Origin: Streptomyces toyocaensis
GTDB lineage: Bacteria; Actinomycetota; Actinomycetes; Streptomycetales; Streptomycetaceae
Length of the DNA: 64,000 nt
Reading direction: 5' to 3'
NCBI RefSeq assembly: GCF_000725125.1
Contig: NZ_JFCB01000006.1
Location: 124,001 to 188,000, forward strand
Program-made: the position numbers and the translations under genes
The notes under the pieces: model-generated
Told to the model about the DNA's origin: nothing
Databases searched by the model: none
Seen by the model: the letters and a program-made list of their open reading frames with translations, nothing else
Shown: in pieces, positions 39,575 through 47,809 of the stretch
Position numbering within the stretch: position 1 is the stretch's first letter
How the letters are laid out: every line of letters starts with the position of its first letter

Positions 39575-41128
39575 TCAGCTCGCGTATGTCTCGAACTCGG
39601 CGACCTTCGGGGTGCCGGACGTGCCGGTGATCTCGAAGGTGATCTTCTTCAGGGATGTCGGGGCGAAGCTGATGACGCCCGCACCGCTGCCGGAGGCGAG
39701 GACCGCGCCGGTGTCGTGGTTGATGACGCGGTAGGAGCGGATCGCGCCCGTGGCGCCCGACGCCTCGCGGATGTTGATCTTGGACACCGTGGTGGCCGTG
39801 CCCCACTTGACCGATACGGAGCCCGTCGCGCCGGACGGCGACCAGTACGTGCTCATGTCGCCGTCACGGACGTTCCCGTAGCTCGTGCCGTCGGCCTTGG
39901 AGGAACCGTCGGCGCCCGCGCCGAGGCTGAGGTTGGTGCCGGTGGGCGGGTCGGTCGGGTCCGGGTCGGTGGGGTCGGGGTCCGGGTCCGTCGGGCCGGG
40001 GTCGGTCGGGTCCGGGTTCTGCGGGGTGCAGCTGCCGTCGGAGACCTTCAGCCCCTTGTTGGCGCCGGCCGTCTGACTCACCACGCCCGGCACGCAGGTG
40101 GCCGCGTCGAGGGTGTACGCGTACGGGATGCTCACCGACGTGTTCGACGTCGGGTTCGGGCCTGCCGGGTTGTTGTCGCCGCTGCGCGAGGACCAGGTCA
40201 CGTTGTCGAAGACGTTGCCGCTGACCTGCCAGTAGCCGGCCGCGTCGGTGTAGAAGGTGCCGAGGACGTCCTTCGAGTCCTCGAAGTAGTTGTTGTCCAC
40301 CTTCGCGCGGGCGCCGGCGCGGGAGTTGATGCCGGACTCGTTCAGGCTCCTGTAGTGGTTGTTGTAGATGTGCGCGATGCCGCCGCGCAGGAGGGGCGCG
40401 CGGGAGTCGATGTTCTCGTACAGGTTGTGGTGGAAGGTGACGTAGCCGTTCGAGGTGTCGCTCTCGCTGGAGCCGATCAGGCCCCCGCGGCCCGAGTTGC
40501 GCAGGGTGCTGTAGGACAGGGTCACGTACTGGGTGTTGTCCTTCATGTCGAAGAGGCCGTCGAAGCCCTCCGACTCCCCGCCGGACGCCTCCAGGGTGAC
40601 GTGGTCGACCCAGACGTTGCGGACACCGCTCTCCATGCCGATGGCGTCTCCGCCGTTCGACGTGGGCGAGCCGGACTTCTTGACGTTCCGGACGGTCACG
40701 TTCTGGATGATGATGTTCCTGGACTCCCGGATGTGGATGCCCAGTTGGTCGAAGACGGCGCCGCTGCCGACGCCGACGATCGTGACGTTGCTGATCTGCT
40801 TCAGCTCGATCACGCCGGCCGCGGTGTTGCAGCTGCCGCCGGACACCTTGGCGGTGTTGCCGTGGTTGATGGTGCCCTCGACCTGGATGGTGATCGGGGT
40901 GGAGCTGCTGGCGCGGCTGCACAGGGCCTGGTGGATCGCGGTGCCGGTGGTGGCGCGGACCGTCTGGCCGCCCGCACCGCCGGTGGTCCCGCCGTTCTGG
41001 GTCGCGTAGCCGGTGACGCCGCCGGTGGCCGCGGACGCGGTGGAGGTGGACAGGGCCACGCCGGTCGCGGCCGCGAGGGCGCCCGTGGCCAGTAAAGCGG
41101 AGAGTCGCACGGCGACTGATCGTCTCAT
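39575..41128 (-). CDS. Secreted pectate lyase (PL1) with discoidin-like domain
   Basis: A 517-residue exported enzyme. The signal is MRRSVAVRLSALLATGALAAATG...ASAA. The parallel beta-helix covers about residues 35-345, with VTIVGVGSGAVFDQLGIHI, NVWVDHVTLEA and VTFHHNLYENIDSRAPLLR, the last matching the catalytic Arg/Ca2+ region of PL1. A PDPTDPGPTDPDPD linker follows. The last about 130 residues (SYGNVRDGDMSTYWSP, INIREASGATGAIRSYRV) resemble an F5/8-type carbohydrate-binding domain. A LacI-type palindrome lies about 105 bases upstream. Confidence 0.9.
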   Translation of the reverse strand: MRRSVAVRLSALLATGALAAATGVALSTSTASAATGGVTGYATQNGGTTGGAGGQTVRATTGTAIHQALCSRASSSTPITIQVEGTINHGNTAKVSGGSCNTAAGVIELKQISNVTIVGVGSGAVFDQLGIHIRESRNIIIQNVTVRNVKKSGSPTSNGGDAIGMESGVRNVWVDHVTLEASGGESEGFDGLFDMKDNTQYVTLSYSTLRNSGRGGLIGSSESDTSNGYVTFHHNLYENIDSRAPLLRGGIAHIYNNHYRSLNESGINSRAGARAKVDNNYFEDSKDVLGTFYTDAAGYWQVSGNVFDNVTWSSRSGDNNPAGPNPTSNTSVSIPYAYTLDAATCVPGVVSQTAGANKGLKVSDGSCTPQNPDPTDPGPTDPDPDPTDPDPTDPPTGTNLSLGAGADGSSKADGTSYGNVRDGDMSTYWSPSGATGSVSVKWGTATTVSKINIREASGATGAIRSYRVINHDTGAVLASGSGAGVISFAPTSLKKITFEITGTSGTPKVAEFETYAS

Positions 41129-41231
41129 TGTCGTCTCGCCTTTCGTGCTCCGAGTTACGCCGGATGGGTGTAGTCATGGGCATGACAGTAAGACCGATGG
41201 GAGAGGGCGGAGTGGGCCGGGCCCGTCGGCG

Positions 41232-41245
41232 AGAAAGCGCTTTCT
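41232..41245. promoter_or_regulatory. LacI-type palindrome upstream of pectate lyase
   Basis: AGAAAGCGCTTTCT, a perfect 14-bp palindrome with the central CG typical of LacI/GalR operators. No LacI gene is next to it. Confidence 0.6.
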
Positions 41246-41433
41246 TTTGGTCTGCCGTCGACACTAGGGGCACGCCTGAGCGACTGGCAAGGTTCCGTGC
41301 AGTTACGGAACGAAGCCCTCCGCTTCAGCGCGGCACCCGCTCACTGCCTCCGGGACGTTCTAGGACAGGATCTGACCTCGTTGCCTCCTAGCGTGGTCCT
41401 CGACCGACGGAAGAACCCCGAAAGGCGGAGACC

Positions 41434-41991
41434 ATGACTGTCGACGAGCAGGCAACCCAGGCACCGACCGGGACCCCGGCCCCCACCGGCGAGCGCGCCG
41501 ACCTGCTGGACGTGCTGGCCAAGCACCGTCACTTCCTGCGCTTCACCACCCGCGACCTCACGGACGAGCAGGCCGGCCTGCGGACCACCGCCAGCGAGCT
41601 CTGCCTGGGCGGACTGATCAAGCACGTCACCTCGGTCGAGCGGAACTGGGTCGACTTCATCCTGAACGGCCCCTCCGCGATGGGGGACTTCACCGCCATG
41701 ACCGAGGCGGACTGGGCGCGCCGGGCCGACGAGTTCCGGATGCTGCCCGGTGACACGCTGGCCGGCGTACTGGCCGAGTACGACGAGGTGGCCCGCCGCA
41801 CCAACGACCTGGTCGCCACCCTGCCCGACCTGGGCGCCGCGTGGCCGCTGCCGAAGGCCCCGTGGTTCGAGGCCGAGACGCAGTGGTCGGCCCGCAGGGT
41901 GTTGATGCACATCGCCGCCGAGACCGCCCAGCACGCCGGTCACGCCGACATCATCCGTGAGTCGCTGGACGGCGCGAAGAGCATGGGCTGA
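41434..41991 (+). CDS. DinB-family four-helix-bundle protein
   Basis: A 185-residue protein of the DinB/YfiT-like superfamily. The helical frame ADLLDVLAKHRHFLRFTTRDLTDEQ and the metal-type His residues in LGGLIKHVTSVERNW and LMHIAAETAQHAGHADIIRE match family members, which bind a divalent metal through three His. Some relatives are mycothiol-dependent transferases. GAAAGGCGGAG precedes the ATG. Substrate unknown. Confidence 0.85.
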   Translation: MTVDEQATQAPTGTPAPTGERADLLDVLAKHRHFLRFTTRDLTDEQAGLRTTASELCLGGLIKHVTSVERNWVDFILNGPSAMGDFTAMTEADWARRADEFRMLPGDTLAGVLAEYDEVARRTNDLVATLPDLGAAWPLPKAPWFEAETQWSARRVLMHIAAETAQHAGHADIIRESLDGAKSMG

Positions 41992-42238
41992 CCTGAGGAC
42001 ACCCGCTGACGGAGCCGAGGTCCACGACCACCGGTCCCGTCAGCGGTACGCGGGCCGCCCTCCCACGCCCGGGGCGGGCAAGGCGCGGAGTTCCAAGTCC
42101 TGCGAGATGCAGTACAACCACTCACAGGCCTCATTGATCAAACAACTGGATCCAAGGGCACATCGCGCCCCCACACGCGTAGGCCTCCCGCGTTCGTCCG
42201 TCCTGCCGCCACACGGCACCAGACTTTCTGAGGTCTCA

Positions 42239-42997
42239 TTGAAGCTCCGCCGCGCTTTCCTCACAGCCGCTGTCATCGCGCCGCTCGCCCTGCTGTCGAC
42301 CCCGGCAGCATCCGCGCCCCAGGAGGAGACGCCGACCACGTCGACGAGCGGTCCGGAAGGCGCCTCGGCCGGGACCGGCTCCGAGCCCTGCGTCGACAAG
42401 AAGGGCAGAGGCACGGCCTTGCTCAACGACGATCTGCGGAGCGAAACATCGGACCTTCGCTTCAGCGTGGTCGCCGGCGGAGGCTGGGAGACGTTCACGT
42501 TCAACGTACGGAACCGCAGCGACCACGAGATCACCGACATCAAGCCGCTGATCGGCGCCGGCATCATGGGCAAGGACCACAAGGACTACTCCCGCCACAT
42601 CACCGTGCAGGTGCTCGACAAGGCCACCGGAACGTGGACCACGCTCACTCACCCCACGGGCAAGGCCAGCACCCTCACCGCATTCTCACTGGGTCCCGGC
42701 CAGTCGTTCTCTCACCAGCTGCGGCTCCGCGTCAGCAGCGAAGTGCCGCAAGCGGTCGGCCACGTCACGGGTGAGGCCGAGTACGCGGACAACCACGGCT
42801 GCTGGCAGGCCGATGACCCCTCCGAATCGATCACCTTCTTCGAGATCTCCCCCGCCGGCGCCGCCTCCGACAGCCTCGCCGACACCGGATCCAGCCCCGC
42901 GTTGTCGGTGGTCGGCCTCGTCGGCGGTACCGCCGCCGTGGCCGGCGCCGGCGCGGTGTTCGCCGTACGCCGACGCAAGACCACGACGGAGGCGTGA
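42239..42997 (+). CDS. Sortase-anchored surface protein (LADTG)
   Basis: A 252-residue exported protein. The TTG at 42239 with GAGG five bases upstream opens a signal peptide (LRRAFLTAAVIAPLALLSTPAASA). The body is beta-type with two Cys. The C-terminus has DSLADTGSSPALSVVGLVGG..., then RRRK: a LAxTG class E sortase motif, hydrophobic helix and basic tail. So it is likely attached to the cell wall. It ends 22 bases before the glnA2 3'-end fragment that marks the left end of the island. Confidence 0.75.
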   Translation: MKLRRAFLTAAVIAPLALLSTPAASAPQEETPTTSTSGPEGASAGTGSEPCVDKKGRGTALLNDDLRSETSDLRFSVVAGGGWETFTFNVRNRSDHEITDIKPLIGAGIMGKDHKDYSRHITVQVLDKATGTWTTLTHPTGKASTLTAFSLGPGQSFSHQLRLRVSSEVPQAVGHVTGEAEYADNHGCWQADDPSESITFFEISPAGAASDSLADTGSSPALSVVGLVGGTAAVAGAGAVFAVRRRKTTTEA

Positions 42998-43019
42998 CAC
43001 CGCCACACCGACCTGCCGC

Positions 43020-43106
43020 TACAGCACCGGCAGGTTCTTCCGCAGCTCGAAGGCCGTGACCTCGGAGCGGTACTCCTCCCACTCCTGCTTCTTGTTGCGC
43101 AGGAAG
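43020..43106 (-). pseudogene. Displaced 3' end of glnA2 (attachment-site repeat, left)
   Basis: 87 bp matching 47811-47897, the 3' end of glnA2, at 85 of 87 positions; 63 bp (43044-43106) are identical. It still encodes the last 28 residues, ending EVTAFELRKNLPVL. Both mismatches (43040, 43043) are silent, and the stop is TAG instead of TAA. The similarity extends to the GACCTGCC before it (43010-43017). Homology stops sharply at 43107. I read it as one border of an element that integrated into the 3' end of glnA2. Confidence 0.85.
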
Positions 43107-43514
43107 TGGTGAAGCGCGGAGGTGACCTCAGGTGAGCCACGTTGCTGCAGCGCTGGCTCTCTGCCGAGGGGCCGTTGGTGGTCGTCGTTGGTCGCCCTGG
43201 GCCGCCATTCGACGGCCCACAGACGGCCCGAGCTCTGGAGCACGGCCGTCTCACAACAAGCCCAGGAGCGCCTGCTGTCGGGGGACACCCGAGGCAAAGC
43301 AGCGTCAGCGCACGGCTGACACATTCCATGCTGGGGCGGCGAGATGTCAGTGGTCGCCACTAGCCTCGCCGTTTCGGTTGGGATGAGGCGGCGTCGACGA
43401 TCAGCAGCTCTGGGGTGGTCGACGCGATTTCGGTGCTTGGGCAGGGCTGAGTCCCGGCGCGGTGGTCGGGTTCTCCAAGGTCTATCGGGTCGTGGGCGGA
43501 CGAGGGGCTGCCGG

Positions 43515-44938
43515 TCAGCCGCCAGGTCGGGGCAGTGCGGCAAGGCGGTGGAAAGCCGTGGCCAGTTCGTTCCTCCAGGGCCAGGTCACCGATATCCGCA
43601 AGCGTAGGCGTCGACCGCCGCGAGTGAGGCGGGCGGCGACGTGCAGCAGCCGGTAGCGGAGCTTCTTCGGCTCGACAGTGGCGAGTTCGCCGTCCAGCAG
43701 CAGGACACGGGTCCAGGCCAGCAGATCGATTGCCGCGAGGCTGAGTTCGAGCCAGACAGTGTTGATGTCGAAGTCGCGGGAGGGGAAGCGGCCGAAGCCG
43801 GTGCTCTTGCCGCACCGGATGTGGTCCTCGACGGTGGCATGCCCGCGGTGGCGGACCTCCAGGAACTGGGCGGAACCACCACCGCAGGATGGGGTGTCGG
43901 TGAGGAACACCTGATGCCGCAGGCCCTCGTCCTGGTCGAACAGGGACAGCTGGGCACCGGGGTGCGGCCGCTCTCGGCGCACGATGACGCGGGTGCCGGC
44001 CGGGTAGCCGGTCAGGTCGACCATGCCGGTCAGCTCGGTGACCTCGGCGCCACCACGCAGAGTCCCGTCCTGGTCCAGAGCGGGATGCCATGGACGGTCG
44101 GGTATGGCCCGGACAGCGTGGCGGACCGGCTCGGTGACCGCGTATCCGACCGAGAAGAAGGTACGGATTCCTCGTTTCCCACGTCGCGGACGTGGGCACG
44201 GAAGGCTTTCGCGGATCCGGCGCTGTCGGTGCGGATCAGGATGTCGGTGCCGTGCCGGTGGGCGTCGGGGATCTGCGCGAGTGCCTGGTCGAGCACCGTG
44301 ATGTGGTCGGCGGCGGTGTTGGCGCCGGCGTTCCCGGGCCGCAGCCGGCCGGACAGCGCCTCGCCCGTGTTGGCCAGGAATCACAGCAGCGGGTGAAAGC
44401 CGAAGCCGCCCTTATAGGTGGGTGCGGCCTGCTCTTTCTCGGAGTGGCAGGTGACCAGCGTGGCGTCGAGGTCCAGGACCAGCCCGGGCAGAATGCGTCC
44501 CGCGGCCCGGACTGTGGGAATGCCCTCGCCTTGCTCGGCGGCTTGCAGCCAGGCCACTTCCCGGGCCTGGGCACGGGCCGAGCGCAGAGAAGACAGTGTC
44601 CTCCCATCGATGTCGGCGAGCAGTCGCCAGGCCGTCGGTGTCGAGGCGACGGGGCCGAACACCTCTGCTTGGTCGCGCAGTACTGCCAGATCCGCAGTGG
44701 CCTCGCCGCCGTCGGCGAGCATCACCGCCAGATCGGTGGCGATCCGGCCCGGATCATGCCCGGTCCCGCGCGGCCGGAGCGGCCTGAGCGCGGTGGAGTA
44801 CGCGGCGGTGAGCCCGGTGGCATCAGCGAGATCAGCCAGCAACCGTGACCCGGCATGACCGACTACCCCCGAACCATCGGCACTGACCTGGACCCTGGGA
44901 CGCAACCCGATAGCCTGCACGTAGAAAGTGCCCTCCAC
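43515..44938 (-). pseudogene. IS1380-family DDE transposase, inactivated
   Basis: N-terminal part VQVSADGSGVVGHAGSRLLADLADATG, then GLVLDLDATLVTCHSEKEQAAPTYKGG with the first catalytic Asp region. Later parts include LIRTDSAGSAKAF, RTFFSVGYAVTEPVR, YPAGTRVIVRRERPHPGAQLSLFD, HATVEDHIRCGKSTGFGRFPSRDFDIN and KKLRYRLLHVAARL, all as in IS1380-type transposases. A nonsense codon (TGA at 44383-44381) follows FHPLL, and a frameshift lies near 44175-44195. It cannot make a full-length protein. Confidence 0.88.
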
Positions 44939-44980
44939 CTGAACCGACAGAACCCCTGAGCAAGGTTCATCGTTCCAGGT
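44795..44980. repeat. 186-bp direct repeat, copy A
   Basis: Matches 46085-46270 at 183 of 186 positions. It covers the start of the IS1380 transposase and its upstream region, including CAAGGTTCATCGTTCCAGG. Confidence 0.9.
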
Positions 44981-45121
44981 AACGCAGATCAGGCCCTGTT
45001 GCTATTTCAGTTCGTTCCCCAGAAATTCCCCACTAATCAAACGGTAGTGCCCTCGCCGAGTGTGTCCCTACTGACGCCCTCCGCGCGGGCAGACACGATT
45101 TACCGACCACGAGGAGTCTGA

Positions 45122-45763
45122 TCAGGCCTCGCTTGGCCGATGGCGGATGGCGCTGAAGGGGATGAGGATGAACAGGGCGAGCGCGAGGTAGCCGACAACG
45201 GCGGCAAGGGGTAGGAACAGGCCCAAGAGGATCATCACGACGTACAGGCCAAGAGTCGGTGTCAGCCGCTTGGTGAGCGTCTTCACGTCCTCGTCGGCCA
45301 TGTCGGGCTTCACCAGGTGTCCGCGGACCGCGTAGCGCCACGTGACCGAGACCATCAGGATTGCCAGCAACAGGTTGATCCCGTACACGGTGGCGGCGAC
45401 GCGCTCCGCATCCGCCTCGTGGATGTACTCCGCTAGCAGTTTGGTGGGGAAGGGCAGGAACGACACCACCAGCAGCAGCAGCAGGTTCAGCCGGATCAGC
45501 ACCGAGTCCGCATGATCGAGGTACTCGGTGATCACGGTGTGGGCGAACCAGACTGCTCCAATGGTTGCGAAACTCACGAAGTAGGCCAGGTAGGAAGGCC
45601 ATTGGTCGCCCAGCGCGCTGAGTAGATCGTCCCCGGATCCAGCGGGGACGGCGATCTCGAGGATGAGCAGGGTGATCGCGATAGCGAACACCCCGTCGCT
45701 GAAGGCATTCATCCGCCCGGTCCGGTATCCGGGAGCGCGGTTAGTGTCCTTGGGCTCAGTCAT
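45122..45763 (-). CDS. TMEM175-family potassium channel-like protein
   Basis: A 213-residue membrane protein with about six helices. The first helix carries the family signature MNAFSDGVFAIAITLLILEI (FSDGVFAIA), which lines the pore in bacterial TMEM175 potassium channels; two such proteins or a tetramer form the channel. Length is normal for the bacterial family (DUF1211). Codon use is less biased than in the flanking core genes. It sits inside the interrupted IS1380 element, so it was probably carried in as cargo. A role in the host is unknown. Confidence 0.85.
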   Translation of the reverse strand: MTEPKDTNRAPGYRTGRMNAFSDGVFAIAITLLILEIAVPAGSGDDLLSALGDQWPSYLAYFVSFATIGAVWFAHTVITEYLDHADSVLIRLNLLLLLVVSFLPFPTKLLAEYIHEADAERVAATVYGINLLLAILMVSVTWRYAVRGHLVKPDMADEDVKTLTKRLTPTLGLYVVMILLGLFLPLAAVVGYLALALFILIPFSAIRHRPSEA

Positions 45764-45902
45764 GTGGGGACATTACCGCTGGTGAGGGGGCCGCCTCTGG
45801 CGGGAACCCTCTCTCCTCAGGATGTCGTCCGCCAAAGCACTCACATGCCTCTGTCAGTACGGCATCGCGTGACCGCTCTTGCCGCAACAGGGACACGCCC
45901 AG

Positions 45903-46084
45903 TCAGACGGCGCGCAGCCGTGCTGTCCCGACAGGTGGGGCCATCACGTCGGCCGCTCTCGTGGGCTGAGTCTTTCGGCCGAGATAACCGGCCGTGACAT
46001 TGGTGTCGGCGTGACCCAACTCGTTGGCAATCTCGGTAAGGGGACAGTCAGCCTCATCCATCATGACGCCACGGTGCGCCGGAA
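45903..46084 (-). pseudogene. C-terminal remnant of a tyrosine recombinase
   Basis: Translating the minus strand gives MMDEADCPLTEIANELGH followed by ADTNVTAGYLGRKTQP, then the C-terminus ...GTARLRAV. This is the last part of a phage/AICE integrase, with the His of LGH and the catalytic Tyr of AGYLG. It is cut at 46084/46085 exactly where copy B of the 186-bp repeat begins. Confidence 0.8.
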
Positions 46085-46270
46085 GGAGTACGCGGCGGTG
46101 AGCCCGGTGGCATCAGCGAGATCAGCCAGCAACCGTGCCCCGGCATGACCGACTACCCCCGAACCATCGGCACTGACCTGGACCCTGGGACGCAACCCGA
46201 TAGCCTGCACGTAGAAAGTGCCCTCCACCTGGACCGACAGAACCCCTCAGCAAGGTTCATCGTTCCAGGT
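46085..46270. repeat. 186-bp direct repeat, copy B
   Basis: Second copy of 44795-44980 (three mismatches). It abuts the integrase remnant on its left and runs to within 41 bases of the right IS terminus. Confidence 0.9.
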
Positions 46271-46341
46271 CAGGAAGGCACTTTCGCGTTTCCGCCCCAC
46301 AGCCAGCCGTCCCCAAGTGAAACGGCGAGGTTAAGCAGCAC

Positions 46342-46743
46342 ATGAAGGCGTTTCCCCCGGTGGAAATGACCTTGCCGTGGCTCCGGGCGGATGGTCCGCC
46401 CGTCACGAAACGGCTGCTGTTCACGCGCCTCGACGGCGCGGGTGCCGTTCGGCGTACCGACTTCAACGACCGCGCGTGGAAGCCTGCTCTCGTGGCCGCA
46501 GGGGTCATTCCAGCGCCGAAGCCGGGAGAGCGTCATCAGGCTGCCCGCGAACACGGCATGCACGCCCTTAGGCACTTCTACGCCTCGGTCCTCCTGGACG
46601 CCGGCAAGAACGTCAAGGCGCTGAGCAACTACCTCGGACACAGCGATCCGGGGTTCACGCTCCGGGTCTACACGCACCTCATGCCGAGCAGTGACGCACG
46701 GGCCCGTAACGCGATAGACAGTCTCTATCAGACAGTCACATGA
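46342..46743 (+). pseudogene. C-terminal part of a second tyrosine recombinase (truncated)
   Basis: A 133-residue frame with the integrase catalytic end: HGMHALRHFYASVLLDAGKNVKAL (HxxRH), NYLGHSDPGFTLRVYTHLMP (LGH and Tyr nucleophile). Full-length enzymes are about 400 residues; the N-terminal two thirds and the catalytic first Arg region are missing. It starts at the right end of the IS, with an in-frame TGA at 46318 just upstream, so the IS insertion most likely destroyed it. It may be the enzyme that integrated the island. Confidence 0.85.
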
Positions 46744-46778
46744 CGCCACAAAAATACACAAACGGAATAATTGAGTAT

Positions 46779-46814
46779 TTCGGGATAACTGAACCATGAT
46801 GCAGTTATCCCGAA
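46779..46814. promoter_or_regulatory. 13-bp inverted repeat between integrase remnant and nuclease gene
   Basis: TTCGGGATAACTG and CAGTTATCCCGAA with a ten-base loop, 40 bases upstream of the nuclease-like start. It may be an operator or the integrase terminator; it lacks a T-run. Confidence 0.6.
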
Positions 46815-46853
46815 TGCTCACCGACACGGGCGAATTGTCACTATCATGCCCGC

Positions 46854-47735
46854 ATGAGCAGCCGCCCTTTCCCCTCGCCGACGAGCGAAGACATCATCAG
46901 CTCCCTCGAACGCACTGGCTACCTTCTGGAACAGCGCGTGGCCAGAAAGGTAAGGTCCGCCGGTTTTACGGCAACCACCGGGAAGGCTTTCAAGGATCCA
47001 GAGGAGGGAAAATCACGTGAAGTCGACGTGTTCGCCGTCAAAAAAGTGTGGGACGCACCTTCTGGCAACGTACTGGTTTCAATTCAACTAGTGATTGAGT
47101 GTAAGCGCTCCGATGGTCCGTACGTCGCCCTTGGAATGAATCCCAACGTTCTGGATACTCACCGCCAGCCACACTCACATACGCTTCCAATTGATCAGGT
47201 TCGATGGCTGGAGTACGTAGGCGAGCGAACCGCTCGTCAACACGGGATGCAGACGTGGAAGTGGCTGGGCCTTCACGAGCTTCCGGGTAGCCCAAATCGT
47301 GACACCCGCAAAGGGGTCCAATTGGTTCGAATGAACCCAAAGAATAATGCGTGGACCGCAGAAAATTCTTCCGTCTTTGAATTGACCATCCCTCTAATGA
47401 AGGCAGTGGAAGCCTTCCGCCCTCTGCGGGACAAGAATCCTGAGCCGAGGCACGCCCATTTGTGTCTCTGCTTTCCAATCATCGTTACAAGCGGCGAACT
47501 CTTCTACGTGAATGGAGAATCCGAGACGCCAGCCGCAGAACGAGTCGACTGGGTTCCCCTCGAACGAGATATCGACATGAACTCGATGACTGGATTGTTC
47601 AACCAGGCAGCAAGCGACTCACCCCAGGTGCCTGCGCGGCATCATCCCGCCTCGCCATTCCCGGTTACGTGCCGGGCGTCAAGTTCCCTTCGCTTCAGTC
47701 TGTCTGACGGCCCAGAGACGGCCCAGGGGTGGTGA
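46854..47735 (+). CDS. PD-(D/E)xK nuclease-like cargo protein
   Basis: A 293-residue protein whose N-terminal part fits the PD-(D/E)xK fold: LLEQRVARKVRSAGF (Glu26), REVDVFAV (Asp58) and LVIECKRS (Glu82, Lys84). These are spaced as in restriction-like endonucleases. The remaining part has no recognised domain. Base composition is clearly poorer in GC than neighbours, with many A/T third positions, indicating recent transfer. No ribosome site is seen; TATCAT at 46842-46847 would give a leaderless message. The last about 40 residues (PQVPARHHPASPFPVTC...) look foreign, as if the original 3' end was lost at the island border. A defence function is possible but unproven. Confidence 0.65.
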   Translation: MSSRPFPSPTSEDIISSLERTGYLLEQRVARKVRSAGFTATTGKAFKDPEEGKSREVDVFAVKKVWDAPSGNVLVSIQLVIECKRSDGPYVALGMNPNVLDTHRQPHSHTLPIDQVRWLEYVGERTARQHGMQTWKWLGLHELPGSPNRDTRKGVQLVRMNPKNNAWTAENSSVFELTIPLMKAVEAFRPLRDKNPEPRHAHLCLCFPIIVTSGELFYVNGESETPAAERVDWVPLERDIDMNSMTGLFNQAASDSPQVPARHHPASPFPVTCRASSSLRFSLSDGPETAQGW

Positions 47736-47742
47736 GAGACGT

Positions 47743-47771
47743 GGGGCCGACGGTCCGTGGCCGTCGGCCCC
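47743..47771. terminator. Hairpin terminator downstream of glnA2
   Basis: GGGGCCGACGG and CCGTCGGCCCC around seven bases, about 40 bases beyond the glnA2 stop. It lies on the island side of the right repeat. Confidence 0.8.
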
Positions 47772-47809
47772 AAGGGTTCGTCTCGGCGGGAAATCGCCCT
47801 GACCTGCCC

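Larger units (their letters stand above)
43360..46334. mobile_element. IS1380-family element enlarged by a passenger segment
   Basis: Imperfect terminal inverted repeats lie at 43360-43383 and 46311-46334 (19 of 24 match; core CCTCGCCGTTTC identical). Removing 44795-46084 leaves about 1.69 kb, a normal IS1380 length, with the transposase start about 106 bases from the right end. The extra 1,290 bp comprises a 186-bp duplicate of the transposase 5' region plus a TMEM175-like gene and an integrase remnant. No target duplication could be confirmed. Confidence 0.65.
43107..47800. mobile_element. Degenerate integrated island at the glnA2 3' end
   Basis: The segment between the two copies of the glnA2 3' end. 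It holds two integrase remnants, an IS1380-family element, a TMEM175-like gene and a low-GC nuclease-like gene. A 20-base motif, GACGGCCCAnAGACGGCCCn, lies near each end (43211-43230 and 47706-47725) and could be integrase arm sites. No intact integrase is left, so the island is probably fixed. 43107-43359 has no gene. Confidence 0.75.

Noticed and set aside
39890..40020. GGGTCGGTCGGGTCCGGGTCGG-type repeats
   Set aside because: They encode the Pro/Asp/Thr linker of the pectate lyase; ordinary interdomain linker.
43122..43386. Small plus-strand frames beside the left border of the island
   Set aside because: They overlap each other in different frames, have no homologous motif and lie across the IS terminus.
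43356..46338. Target-site duplication around the IS1380-type element
   Set aside because: The four bases outside each inverted repeat (GCCA and GCAG) do not match, and the ends are imperfect, so none can be claimed.
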